A stretch of DNA of 64,000 bases from Siphonodentalium dalli (taxonomy: Eukaryota; Mollusca; Scaphopoda; Gadilida; Siphonodentaliidae). The notes under the pieces are model-generated. The model made no database searches and was not told the origin of the DNA. It worked only from the letters and a program-made list of their open reading frames with translations. Where the stretch lies: contig CP136067.1 in NCBI GenBank assembly GCA_032622095.1, positions 179,028,556 through 179,092,555 of the forward strand. The letters run 5' to 3'. Both the position numbers and the translations under genes were made by a program. Shown in pieces: positions 48,000 to 59,689 of this stretch. The first letter of the stretch is position 1. Every line of letters begins with the position of its first letter.

Positions 48000-48992
48000 C
48001 TGAAAAACACTTGCCAAAGTCACAGCCATTTTTCAGCCGTTTTCAACTTTTCGCCAGAAGTCAGACAAACGCTCTTTATTGCTACCATATCAGGAATAAT
48101 CTAACACGGAACGCTCTTTTCTGTTCCATGTCGTGCAAATGGCTCTTTTGTGTTTGGGACCCAAACACCGTATTCACAGTTGTATATTTCTCATTACTTG
48201 GGTTACATAATGCTCGTAGAAAGGTAGTTAAGATATTTATCGACCTATTTCGATACTGAGAAAAATTCAAAAGCGAATAATATTATGTCTATTTTGGAGC
48301 GCAAAAACTCAAGTAGGGATGCAAATGGGGTTTCCCAGGCTTGTAAATTCCGGTCTGGTTCAAGGGTGTGTTGGAAATTTCAAGTAGGACCAGGGGGTGT
48401 CGAAAACAAAATCCAGGCACGTATGGCGATTTTTTTATCCGGGCCATTTTATCGACTCACCCGCCCCTGACCCTATATTTTTTATAGCAATTTTTTAGAC
48501 CATTTCTCGACACCCCCCCCCCCCCCCCCCTCCCACCCCCTAGAAACACAAAATCATTTTTTTCCCCCGCAATAATATTAGAATTTTCGCCACTTTCTAA
48601 CTGTTTCATATCAACTACCTTTTGCAGGTTTGTGTATCTGATTAGCTCAGTTTGACATGGCAGTGATTGCTTCTGTAATGTGTCCATGAATTTTATGTTC
48701 GGATTGACTAGACTGACAAATATACCGTTATTTACTAATTTTACTAGAAGAAATAATAAAATGACAGTCTAAATGCAGTCTTGATATTAAAATTATATTA
48801 AGTTTTAAGGCCAAAAGTTTTAAGGCCTAGCTGTGAAAAAAATGCTTATGGATCCTCTTGATCACCCACCCACCCCCTCATACGTGCCTTAAAAACAATT
48901 TGACACACCCCCCCCCCCCCCGGTAGGACACTCCATTGACCCCACCAACGAAGACCCTCTACAGCCACGTCTCTGGTTGCACAAGTACTTAC
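48000..48992 (-). other. Putative intron of the PAN-like gene
   Basis: Begins GTAAGT (at 48992 on minus) and ends TTTTTCAG. It holds a paired AACGCTCTTT module (48068/48110) and C-rich repeat sequence with 18-C (48513) and 14-C (48908) runs. Confidence 0.4.
48068..48120. promoter_or_regulatory. Paired AACGCTCTTT boxes, 42 bp apart
   Basis: AACGCTCTTTATT at 48068 and AACGCTCTTTTC at 48110 with CATATCAGGAATA between. The same arrangement occurs in all three M1 elements, but M1 termini are absent here. Confidence 0.5.
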
Positions 48993-49316
48993 GATACTGC
49001 AGTCGGTATATATATCACCCGGTCCTGTCGTCTGTGTGGCGGTCGGTGTGTTGCTATTTCTTAATAACGTACAGTCCTTGGTTTTCACGTTAAACGTCGT
49101 CCCAGTACAGTCATTCGTATACTCACAAAGTCGGTCACATCTTAGATGGTTCGACGCCTTCGCGATCGTCAAAATAATCTCCTTGTTATGGACAGCTGTT
49201 CTGCGCGGAGGGTCACACACTGAACAGCCAGATCCACTTCCGGAAATTGAACTCACTGCTAAAACGATTAACAGTAGGACAGCACACTTGAAGACCTCAC
49301 AAAAATACGAGCACAT
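48993..49316 (-). CDS. Secreted protein with PAN/apple-like domain, exon 1
   Basis: Minus strand, 108 codons from ATG 49314-49316. I chose this ATG because it opens a signal peptide (MCSYFCEVFKCAVLLLIVLA, then VSSISG); the frame is open further upstream but codes for nothing secretory. The mature part, starting near CSVCDPP, has CDRLCEYTNDCTGTTFN followed by DCTLLRN, the cysteine pattern of PAN/apple modules, which bind protein or carbohydrate outside the cell. The exon ends DCSI| at a consensus donor GTAAGT, phase 0. The partner exon is probably 47727-47999, giving ~198 residues. Family membership is inferred from spacing of cysteines; confidence is moderate. Confidence 0.55.
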
Positions 49317-49649
49317 CGGATAGAAAACTAGGCCCTCGCGTGTAAACAGGATGCAGTTGCATGCCATATTCTTGTGTTGGTTGGGGGAATTCAACATGAT
49401 GTTCAACGATGTCTCACAGACAACGAAGCTTTGTCAACTGTTGAAGAAATGTTAAACAATGTCTCCTGTCGGCGCGCTTGAGCCAATCGGGAAGAATTTA
49501 TATCGTTCGCGTCCCTCCGATATACCCATATCCGTAGAACCGTATAGAACCAAAGTAAGCCACTGTTAATTGATTATAACGATTAACGGGTATAAGTATA
49601 TATATATACGTCCTCGCGATTGACACCAGGACATCAATAAAAGTTTCAA
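49317..49649. other. 5' flank of the PAN-like gene
   Basis: A TATATATA run at about 49599-49607 lies ~290 bp upstream of the ATG. It is too far to be assigned as a TATA box without a mapped start. Confidence 0.35.
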
Positions 49650-50090
49650 AGCAATGTTTGGTGAGCGATATGGTTACTTTACATCGCCCCGATGGACTAA
49701 TTCCCGGTATCAATAATTAAAATCGTAGACATAAGTTATAACATAAGTCATTGCTAAGTGATGTGGTTCCTTTGCACCGTCCTGGTAGAAAATACTCTAC
49801 GCCAATCCCGGATATCACTGCGTAGCGAGTAGTAGAAGAAAGTTATAAGTTATAGAATAAATCATTGGTGAGCAATATTGTTCGTTTACATCGTTCTAGT
49901 AGAAAATTTCCAGACATCAATATTAGAATCAGAGAAAACATCATTGCATAGACATATTCCGGATATCAGTGCTCAGAGTCAAAGCAAAATAGTAGTTTTA
50001 AAAGAAATCTTTGGTGAGCGACATGGTTTCTTTACATCGTCCGAACATCAATATACTTGGAATCACAGAAAACATCAACGTTTGACGAAC
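49650..50090. repeat. Degenerate ~120-bp tandem repeat
   Basis: Blocks TTTGGTGAGCGATATGGTT, CTTTACATCG(C/T)(C/T), GTAGAAAAT, CCCGGATATCA and ATAAGTTATA recur three to four times with drift. Confidence 0.6.
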
Positions 50091-50424
50091 TATTTGAACT
50101 AATAGCAGTACATGGGAGTCATTTCCCACGCATGACTATTTTGTCCAAGGAGACCAAGTGAGGCGGGTGGGACTGCTGTTTATACTGTATTATATTGCGC
50201 ATCAAACAACCAGCTTTGACCAACAACTACTGATCGTCTCGTTTTAGTGAGGGATTAATGATCCATGTTAACATTATGATTGCATTATTGATTCGCCCAA
50301 TGGGTGGAGATAAAGAATAACCGGCATATAGGGTCCCAGGAGATACCCACCAATTGGTTGACTGAACCATGTAATGGATGGTGTTGGTTTGGTGACATTG
50401 CATGCCACCTGCTTTAAGCCACAC
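50091..50424. other. No recognisable feature
   Basis: Spacer before a TIR element. Confidence 0.4.
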
Positions 50425-50903
50425 CTGGTCAAGTGGTCCTGTTAATGTGCTTTGGTGCTGGTGGGTCCTGTTGAATTGCTATGAAAACTGATGCTAATAA
50501 GAAAAAGTACCGTTATTTGTTTTTAAGTTCTCATTTTCGCGGTTTTCGGATAATCTGAACATATCTATAGGAAAAACCATTGTCAAACATTCGACAACAT
50601 ATATATTGCGAAATATTTTAATACTGGTTGCATTAGTTGTTGTAAATCGACTATAACCAAGATGACTATTCACATCGTTTCGCAAACACAGCGCAGCCAT
50701 TATTGAATTTTTCAAAAATAAATATGTTCTTGAATGTTTCATATACTCTGGATTTTTCTCAAATCTCTCGGATTAGACAAACACCTTTAGAACACAGAAC
50801 GGTACTTTTTCGTAACTGCATCAGCTTGCCGTACCAGCATCATAACAATTCAGCAAGACCACCAACATCATAGCAGATTAGCAGGACCACCTGATCAGTG
50901 GTA
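50425..50903. mobile_element. TIR element, ~480 bp
   Basis: Left arm (GGTCAAGTGGTCCTGTTAAT, GGTGGGTCCTGTTGAATTG, AAAAAGTACCGTT) is matched by inverse sequence at about 50795-50903 (AACGGTACTTTTTCG, CAATTCAGCAAGACCACC, AGCAGGACCACCTGATC). Arms ~90 bp, imperfect. Non-coding. Confidence 0.7.
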
Positions 50904-51887
50904 ATATCGAGCTCAGGACGAAGGAGTTGGTTGAGCAAATTTGTTCTTCTTCCCCCGAACCATCGGACCTATTTTTAGCTTATATTTCGTGTGGATGTTC
51001 CCTTGGTGACTGGCATTCAGATTTGTTGAAATGTGGTTACCGGGTCAAATAAGGATAGAGCGAGGGACATAACTCTTTCCCTCGATAGCAATTATTTCTA
51101 GGAACAAAAAGTGCGATATAGTACCCCCCCCCCCCCCCCAGAAAATCGCTACAGGTAGCATATACACCAGAGTGCAGCTATTTACTTGCAAAATACCACA
51201 GTTGTCGAACGTTTGCTGCATGAACTTGTCGGTCAGACTACTCGGAACGCTCATGGAATGTCTAGGAGCTAGTGTCAGGGCGTGTGTACGAGGGTACCCC
51301 GGAAACTCACATCCCAGGAAAATGATGCCGTCAATGGCGCTATTATATAACGACCGACTTATACAATAACGGTGATTTCCAGCTACTCTTAAAAGAATCG
51401 ATCCGCCATTCTTCCTAAACCTGCATGTGCAGGATGTCAATACACAAACGCAAGGACAACATACACCCCTCAAAGTGCGACAATTAACACTGGAGGGGTC
51501 AGGTTACTATGTTTTCAGATTTTTTTTCAGCTTTCGACAAGGAACCAGTCTAGCTGTTCAACAACAGACATTGAGTGCACGCAAATCAACAGACACGTGA
51601 GTCGCAAAAACAAATGTCCGACGACAGCTAAAAAAGCAAATGTTATTCACTAAGCATGCAGTTTTATCAACATTGAGACGAAAATCATTCATTAAAATGT
51701 ACTGTTACTTCCGTGAACTAGAAATTTAGGCAGTTGTTGTCGACTTTCGCTCGATAGACTGGTCCTTGTCTTTGTTCACAGAAAAGTTGAAAACGTAACA
51801 ATCTTATCATTTCTGCACAATTAACCCCCGTGAAATGCTGACTATGTTGTTTGCTGACAATAGTACCTACCAACCCAGACCAGGTCA
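50904..51887. other. No gene recognised; 16-C run
   Basis: Poly(C) at 51124-51139. ORFs across this stretch are opposed on both strands and show no family features. Confidence 0.4.
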
Positions 51888-52290
51888 ATGATGGAAAACT
51901 GTGTTAAATGGGGACTGTACTCAAATGTTGTTGTTGGTTTCTATATTATCTGCTTCGTATCGAATGAGGTCACCATAATCATACTATTTGAGTACGAAGT
52001 AACTATGAGTACGAATAAAACTATGTTACAGATGGCAGATAAGCCGGAATGCAAATTAGAACGTTCGCCATCGAGATATGTATTTGTGTACAGTTTTCGG
52101 GCAAATGTATCAAAACATGTTATAGTATATGCATACTAGTCCCAGATACTTTTATTGTATTGTCAGAGATTAGCTTGAGTTAACGCCCGGTATCAAAATA
52201 TGTGTATATGATGTGCGCCACGCGTTGCCACTTGCCGTCAATTAATTTGATTTCGTCGGACATGGAAATTCGTAACTTTGTTAAGGGCAG
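51888..52290 (+). repeat. Dispersed repeat R2, copy 1
   Basis: Matches 63496-63889 in the same orientation (CAAATGTT..TTGTTGGT, GTACAGTTTTC.GGCAAAT, TATATGCATAC.AGT, GCCACG.GTTGCC). Class unknown. The 83-codon ORF at its start is not conserved as an ORF in copy 2. Confidence 0.7.
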
Positions 52291-52470
52291 CCATAAATTA
52301 AATTTATATTAAAGTATTAAATTTACTTTAAGATAATCTATTAACCTGAACGTTCACGGAAGACATCGTTGCCTCAAATTAATTATCGTTATATAATTAT
52401 ATTATCGATATTACAGTGTATATCGTTGTTATTAGCCGTAATTTATTGAAATTAGCGCACAGTAGCGCAC

Positions 52471-52579
52471 AGTAGGCAACGAGTCGAGGACAATTAATTG
52501 TTTGTGAAGTAGAATATTAATGGGGTGCATTAATGTTCTACTTCACAAACAATTCATTGTCCTCGATTCATTGCCTACT
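52471..52579. repeat. 51-bp-arm hairpin
   Basis: AGTAGGCAACGAGTCGAGGA...AGAATATTAAT, 7-bp spacer GGGGTGC, then the inverse with a few mismatches. Confidence 0.9.
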
Positions 52580-52710
52580 GACAAATGGGGAAGAAAATCA
52601 CTCGTGTTCTTGTCAGGGTTCGTTGGCGTAATTGGCCAATTCCAAATCATGTCCTAAAATGGTCACAGAAAACTCCATTTGGCCCGATGTTTGGACAAAA
52701 CGTTTCTGGG

Positions 52711-52880
52711 CCCTGTTTCATGAAAGCAACTTATGACATAGTTGGGACTTAAGATGGTCATAAGTTCAAACTTCAGTCATACGTGCGTTTCACGAACAAG
52801 GTCTTAACTTAAGATGGTCTTAACATTGGTCTTAACTTTAAGACTGGTGTGAGGTGTCTTAAGATAATCTTAAAGTTAAG
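52711..52880 (+). mobile_element. CCCTGTTTCATGAA-type TIR sequence, left
   Basis: Starts CCCTGTTTCATGAAAGCAAC and is rich in CTTAAGATGGTCTTAAC units. The inverse terminus is at 54812-54939. The two may be ends of one 2.2-kb element or separate MITEs of one family. Confidence 0.55.
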
Positions 52881-52982
52881 ACCCACATGATAAGTGGCAT
52901 ATCGATCACAAATATGGCGGCCTATGTTATTTTGCCATTACGGAGATATCTGTACATTGTCTGGGGTGGGCAACTCGTCGTC

Positions 52983-53297
52983 TGGTATACAGGGTCGTGG
53001 CTACAGAGTGAGAGGGGGTGTTCGCATCGAAATGTCCAACTACACCCCCTTAAACAACACCAAATTCACTTTGTGTTTAAACATTCCAACTGGTACCTCA
53101 AACTTTCCAAAACCAAAGTTTGGAGAGGGCAACCCCCCCCCCCACCGTATAACCATAGGATTAGTTTGGTAAAAACAATTCAGAGCACATGCTTATCATC
53201 AGGAACGTGGCTAATGGGGTTTGTGTGTTGTCTACCCCCCCCCCCCCCCCCCCACACACACACTTTGGTCAAAATGTTTAGCAATTGGACATTTCAT
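52983..53297 (+). repeat. C-rich repeat R3, copy 1
   Basis: From TGGTATACAGGGTCGTGGCT to TTAGCAATTGGACATT, with poly(C) at 53133-53143 and 53235-53253. Direct copy at 54940-55245. Confidence 0.85.
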
Positions 53298-54811
53298 GCC
53301 TGACAACAACATTAATCGTACACTATATATAGGTTTCAATTGTTTGAATTTCTAACTAGTAAAGGAATGTGTTGTTTTAGACAAACAGCAGCAACCGAAA
53401 TGGCAAGCAATTGGAAAATCACCAACTTTAGGGGCGTCAGGTTATAAATTTCGAACTGTTGGAATATTTGAGATACCAATTGGAAAGTTTAAATCCAACG
53501 GGTAGGGTGGACATGGCATTTCGCGAACATGGAAGTTTGGCCCGGTCCAATTAAGGAGCGGGTGCAGTTGAAAATTGCACGATGTACCCCCCCCCCCCCC
53601 CCCACAGAGACCAACTAGCCACCCCGAGCATCATCGAATGTAGGATATAGTCAATTATCAGCTGTGTATGTGACCTATAGATAATATATATTACAAAATT
53701 GTATTACCCACGAATTAAACTTTTGATAAGAATTATGGCCTAGCTCATTACCCACGAATTAAACTTTTGATAAGAATTATGGCCTAGCTCAAAGCTCACA
53801 CTCTCCTCTATGTTATTCCATATGTGTGTGGGGAGATGAGGTAAAATGAGATCAATTAATGTATTGATTCTTTCCTCTTTCCAAATTTCCGTCGGCTGTT
53901 TACAAAGCAGATATGTCATATAGGAAAGGTAACACAAACGCTCTTTATCAAAATATGTTTTAGAAAAAGTGACAATTTTCTGTAGAGAATATTATTGGTA
54001 TTGAGTTTATGCCCACGCCCATATGTCGTGATTTTCAAGGCTGTCCAAATTTTTGTCATGTTCTTTTTGCAAGGGTGGGATTACCTTTGTACAGCATACT
54101 GTATATATGATATACACACCCGTAACGATGACACCCCTTAATGCGAGTGTGCTAATGAAAGCGTAGTTATATATATATATCCATGGTATGACAACCGCAT
54201 AAAACATCTGCATAAAAATAATAAAAAAGTTACTCTAACAAATATTTTTCATTTCCCTTTGAATCGAAAAATGACCTATGTGTGTCCTGATGACATCGCC
54301 GATTTATTTTGATTATTGCTACACGTAGAGAGCGGTGGTTGATAATACACGTGTTATGTCGGCTCACATACAAAAAATCGCCGCCTGATCATTGCTCTCA
54401 GTGGATTAACTCGGTGTAAGTGCATGGTCGCAATCATGCATCGATCCATATAATTATATTGTCTTATTTCTGACACTGCCACTCACCAGTAAACGCAAAG
54501 CTCGTCATTTTAAGAGCCTGTGGTGTACTCATGTTCGAATTTACATCGTGGAACCCATGCAAGTCTAAGATCCATATGCGAATATAAGGCCACTGACTAT
54601 AGACACTAAGATACATGCGCTGATTCGCCCACCCCACAACAGCCGCTATCCAGCATCCCTGTCACACAACAATGTCAACTCGGACTCGGTTCTTTCTCGA
54701 TAACCTCTCAATGCTGTACATACAGATTGCACAAGCCAACATTTTTTTGTTCCGGACTGTAGAAAATTGTCGATAACCAGTCTAAATGAGCGGGAACTTA
54801 ACTTACTACTT
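53298..54811. other. No gene recognised; C-rich repeat and 44-bp duplication
   Basis: 53410-53620 resembles the C-rich repeats (17-C run at 53587-53603). A perfect 44-bp tandem duplication lies at 53703-53790. Otherwise AT-rich sequence with a lone AACGCTCTTTAT box at 53937. Confidence 0.4.
53703..53790. repeat. Perfect 44-bp tandem duplication
   Basis: ATTACCCACGAATTAAAC...GCCTAGCTC occurs twice without a mismatch, at 53703 and 53747; a recent event or an assembly slip. Confidence 0.9.
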
Positions 54812-54939
54812 AAGTTGGACTTAATCTTGTTTTGTGAAACGCGTTCTTGAAACGGAAAAGTTACATCATAAGATCCACCTTAGATCTTATATTAAGTCCA
54901 TCTTAAGATAATCTTATGACATTGCTTCATGAAACAGGG
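54812..54939 (-). mobile_element. CCCTGTTTCATGAA-type TIR sequence, right
   Basis: The minus strand starts CCCTGTTTCATGAAGCAATG and contains ATCTTAAGATGGACTTAA; inverse of 52711-52880 in outline. Confidence 0.55.
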
Positions 54940-55245
54940 TGGTATACAGGGTCGTGGCTACAGAGTGAGAGGGTGTGTTCGCCTCGAAATGTCCAACTAC
55001 ACCCTCTTAAACAACACCAAATTCTCTTTGGGTTTAAACATTCCAACTGGTACCTCAAACTTTCCAAAACCAAAGTTTGGGGAGGGCACCCCCCCCCCCC
55101 GTATAACCATATGATTAGTTTGGTAAAACAATTCAGAGCACAGGCTTATCATCAGGGACGTGGCGAATGGGGTTTGTGTGTTGTCTACCCCCCCCCCCCC
55201 CCCACACACACACACTTTGGTCAAAATGTTTAGCAATTCGACATT
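54940..55245 (+). repeat. C-rich repeat R3, copy 2
   Basis: Near-identical to 52983-53297, with 12-C (55089) and 16-C (55188) runs. Its right edge abuts the LINE coding sequence at 55246. Confidence 0.85.
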
Positions 55246-56415
55246 GGTCACGAAGGGACTCACAAAGAATTAGACCTAAGTTTTGCCAAAAAAAATTCCA
55301 GAACTCATACGGAAATCCATCCAGACCGCTGCTCTTATCATTTTGTGATCTTTTCAATGCGTTTGTTAGTTCGTTTAGAGTTATTGGCCCTTCTATGCTA
55401 TTCGCAGTATCGTTTGTTAACACTGGATAAGTTTCTTCACTGAGGATAGTGTTAATATCAGAATCGTTTATTTTTTTAGATGCATATAAAGTACTGTAAA
55501 ATGTTCTTGCTTCGTTCATTATGTCGGACTGATTATCAATGTTTTTACCAGTGGAATCGGTGAGCATCGATAGAGTTTTAGAAATGAAATTGCGCTTTTC
55601 AAGATTCAAGAAATATTTTGTGGGTTTTTCTCCGTTTTCAATCCACCTGGCTCTAGATCTTATCATTGCCCCCCTCGTATCTTCTTTTCTAATTTCATAG
55701 AGCTCCGAGTCTATTTTTTGTAATTTTTCCAATAATTCATCTCTTCCTGTTAAACATTGGTCCTTGTTATCGACCGTTCTTTCCAATTTTACTTTAGTTT
55801 TGTTTAATTCGTCCTCTTTCTTTTTGCGTTCTCTTTTTCGTTTTGCTGCGAAATTTATTGTTTCACCTCTTATATCCAATAAGAGTGTGTCTAAAAATAG
55901 GCGTTTACTAATTTTACAAGTAACATTACTTGTATTTTCTTCACATATATTCAGTTTATAATCGTATCTTAGTTTATTTCTTTCTATAATAGAATGTACT
56001 AATACTGCATATTCATTGTCACGAAGTAGGGAGGTGTTAAATTTCCAATAACCTCGACCTCTCACAATTGTATTTAATTTCAATGTGAGTGATATTATGG
56101 AATGATCAGAGCGGTATCCTGGTAATATATCGGTCCCTGTGCCAACTAAACTTAGAAGATCTTCAGATATCATAAAGTAATCTAGTCTAGCCATTTTTAT
56201 TGGAGATTTTTTTCTCCCTGTATATCGTTTTTTGTCTTTGTTATTAACTCTCCAAGCATCCACCAGTTCTAGTCTGTCGGCAAGGTCATCCACCGCTTCT
56301 TTAGCCCGGGGATTGTTAATATGTTTATAATTTAAAGTATCAGCGGACTGATTTTGTACCATATTCCAATCACCACATATTATTATTTGGGTGTTACGAG
56401 GGTTTTTTTTAACGG
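55246..56415 (-). pseudogene. L1/Tx1-like LINE ORF2 fragment (endonuclease to RT start)
   Basis: Minus strand, about 390 codons open without interruption. C-terminal half of an APE endonuclease: IIICGDWNMV with the GDWN motif (near 56380), ARLDYFMISEDL and the SDHSIISL motif (near 56110). A long basic, coiled-coil-like linker (KRKRERKKKEDELNK) is followed by RARWIENGEKPTKYFLNLEK and the RT entry KSSGLDGFPYEFWNFFW (near 55290). RARW.E.GEKPTKYF is characteristic of L1/Tx1-type ORF2. The RT palm is absent: the ORF runs into repeat R3 at 55245. The 5' side ends at a G-run (56419-56427). An intact frame over ~1.17 kb suggests a young copy. Confidence 0.85.
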
Positions 56416-57679
56416 TTTGGGGGGGGGTATATGTGGTTGGGAAATGAAACCGACGTGGGCCGCCACATGTGTTGCTTAACCAGCCGTGTATCCAATAAGA
56501 TGACACTCTTCTCACATAAATTCATGAAGTGAATTCCATTTTACGACGGCGTCTGAGATTGTCCCGGTTGTAACCATATTTGGAACCGTCACTAAACAAG
56601 AATATATTGATTCGGTAATTATTCCACATTCAAAATGTTTTACTTCGGACAATGTGTACTGCCAATATATAAATATATATCACCCGAGAATCGGAAAACC
56701 GACGAGGAAAGACAGAAGTTACCTAAATTGGGAAGTTTGCAGGTTCCTCATATGAGTATAATGTGACGTTCGGGTGGGATAGAGGCGGACTGGCCGATCA
56801 GGAGACCGGGAAAATTCCAGACGTGGGCCGCCACGTGTTGTTTAACCAGCCGAAATTGCTAATCGTAATTTTGTCATTAAATGAACTTGTCAGCATCATA
56901 TAACACCACGTAAAGACCTCGTTAATCTCGAGATTTTAACGGTAACTCCCAGCTGTAAATCCCCCAAAAAATATCACGCACCCTCCCAGACCCTCCATCA
57001 ATTGAAATTTACAACAAAATAGGAACGCTTCAGTTGATACCAGTCTATTCGCGATTTTCTTGTATAGTTTTCAAAATTTTCTCACCCTGGGCCGAACAAC
57101 CATGGACAGCCCGGTGTGTCCTGGTCTCTTGTCCGTAGCCGTGTGCATTTGTCTGGAGTTAGACCGCTAGCTGTTAGAATTTATGCAATTTTTCAGGTAA
57201 AAATATCTGAATGGTCTCATACCGGGAATATATAGAACCATGGTTTATGAATATATAGGATATTAGGCCAGAGGTGCAAATGGAATTATGCAAAAAACAT
57301 TTATTTTGTCTGCATATGATTGAAGGGGGGGGGGGTGCAAATGAAATTATGCATACATATGTATTTGGATTCAAGGGGGGGGGGGGTGCAGTTGGAATTT
57401 CACAAGGTGGACTGTGGACACCCCCGGAACAGATGGGCCGGTATTATATTAATTTCCCGGGCCGGTTTTTTGGCCCAGTCCGCCTCTGACCCCATTAAAA
57501 AGAAAACAAAACAAAGATGAAGTGACTCCATACTATATGGGCAGGATAACTCCTTAATATATGGTATTAACTGTGCCGACAATATGACCGTCTTATATAC
57601 CCATCATCGTATCGTATCGTTTCGCCGTTTGGAGTCTCAATACAAACCCGAATAGGATACGACTAATCGGATATATCGG
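56416..57679. other. No gene recognised; G-tracts and short duplications
   Basis: ACGTGGGCCGCCACATGTGTTG near the LINE edge (56453) recurs at about 56821. GGGGGTGCAAATGAAATTAT follows an 11-G run at 57325, and a 12-G run lies at 57375. No coding sequence. Confidence 0.4.
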
Positions 57680-57775
57680 TCGACGTACTGATGACGACGA
57701 CGATAGTTGAGGACGATAATGATAGCTGTGACGACGACGACGATGACGATGATGACTACGTGATAGTGGTGATAA

Positions 57776-57807
<32 letters not shown>

Positions 57808-58135
57808 ATGATAATGACGATGATGCCGATGACGGTGACATAAACACATACAGATGGCGGGTTCTGATGACGACGATGATATTGATGATGATAGTTGAGG
57901 ACGATGATGATAGCGGCGACAATGATGATGATGCGGGCGATAAGCCTTCTAATGATGACGGTGGTGATGACAACGAAGATGATGATGATTATGATGATGA
58001 TTATGATGATGATGATGAGGATTATGATTATAATGATGATGATGATATTGATGATGATGATGATGACGACGACGAAGATTAGCGTAATACAGATGACGAT
58101 TATAGTGATGATGAGATGATGATGACGATGACTAT
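57680..58135. repeat. GAT/GAC trinucleotide microsatellite
   Basis: About 450 bp of interrupted GAT, GAC and GAG triplets. Both strands are open over long distances (poly-Asp one way, poly-Ser/His the other), which is a property of the triplet and not evidence of coding. Confidence 0.9.
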
Positions 58136-58957
58136 GTTGTAAATAGTGTATATATGTTCACATTCATCTCTAATTTCATGTTAATTCATGATTGAGTTAT
58201 TAAAGCATTCATATCCGAAACGACAGCATACATGTTCATCAGAGTTCGTGTTACCGGGGCCTAATATATACTGCTGTAATGGATGTTCAATTAAGTTAAT
58301 TAATCCATCCATATAGATGTGTATACATTATTCGAAAATATTATGAATTCATATTCAGATGAGATACGTAGTCCAACTGATCAGTCTCAGATACACAAGA
58401 AAACTCACCAGAACTCTATAAGTACCACGGATATTTAATGCACAGAAGATCCGGTGTTAGTGACATCTTGATCTGCGACCTTGATATCTATCAGGACCGA
58501 TAGTGGTCCCACCATATCGCGATCATATTGAGAACGACACGTGTTTTTAAAACACTGTTCAAACATATTCTTCATTGACATATTCAGGTATATACCGGCA
58601 CGTTGTCGGCAGTGTGGGATGCCAGAGATTATACTAGTGAATAGATTTTCTTGAGCAAAATAAAAAAACACTATTAAAATAATTCGCTAAAAATTGGCAA
58701 TTGGTTTGATCTGGGATAACGGACTGATATCGGGTGGGTAAATAATCCTGCTTCCTATGGACGCGCAGATAATTACCTGTTGTCTGTTTTACGATGAGAA
58801 ACAAACATATTCGCGTATAATCTATAGGTGAAAATTGCTTTCCCCATTCAGTCCGATTTGGTGATACATTCCGGGTTGGTGATACCATGTAGACGGGGAT
58901 GTTGAGTGCACACTTATCAGTTTCACGCACCCGCACATGTCCACAGTATGTCTTTAA
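58136..58957. other. No recognisable feature
   Basis: AT-rich sequence; two short minus-strand ORFs without family features. Confidence 0.4.
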
Positions 58958-59285
58958 TATAATTTCGCGCTTCGCGTGGATAATGTTTCGCTGATTCTTG
59001 GTATACAGTGGGCCATGGAAATGGGAATTTTTGGGACGGGTTAAAAGTCGAACTGCGACCCGGAGGCCGAGTCAGGTAAAAGGTGTAGTTGGGAATTCTG
59101 ATGAAATGCGTGAGAAACCTTCAGTGATAAGCCGTATATAGTTGTTGTATAATTTGAAGGATTAGTTGTTTAACGGAGTTATGAGTTGGTCATTCGTGAA
59201 ACAAATATATTTTATATTCTATAATTGCAATCATGGGTATATAATATATGATCTTGAGCGGGTTAACATTTCTGACATTGTTTTT
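58958..59285 (+). repeat. Dispersed repeat R1, copy 2
   Basis: See copy 1 at 26100-26440; differs by small indels, including loss of ~20 bp near 59015. Confidence 0.8.
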
Positions 59286-59689
59286 TTTTATATACATATC
59301 CGATGTCAAATGGGCGGGAAACGCGTCGATGGATTACCCGGATTCCTTTGGATTGTTCGGTTTATTTTATTTCAATTCGATTGAATTATATATCGTCATG
59401 GGGCAGAGTAAAATTTATGGGAGGAAGTGATATGGATTGTTTGTAAAATGTCAAACTATTTGGTAGATTTTCATAATTTTGCTATTTATGTGATTTAGAA
59501 TGGGGATAATGCTGTATGCATGGAGTGTGATCTCGGACGTTTATCGGTGTGTTTTCTGATGGAAATTGTCTGTTTTACTGGCTCCATGCACGCGGCGCCG
59601 GTAAAACTGCATTTTCCATCTCAAAATACTAGTAGTGAATGGTCCATGTATCTCAAAATAACACCAGACAACATGTGCACCCTCTTCAT
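59286..59689. other. No recognisable feature
   Basis: AT-rich sequence between repeat R1 and a complex repeat region. Confidence 0.4.

Noticed and set aside
51888-52139. 83-codon ORF as a small membrane protein
   Set aside because: It lies in dispersed repeat R2 and the second copy at 63496 does not keep the frame.
57593-58119. Long ORFs rich in Asp, Ser, His or Met
   Set aside because: They are translations of a GAT/GAC microsatellite in several frames and on both strands.
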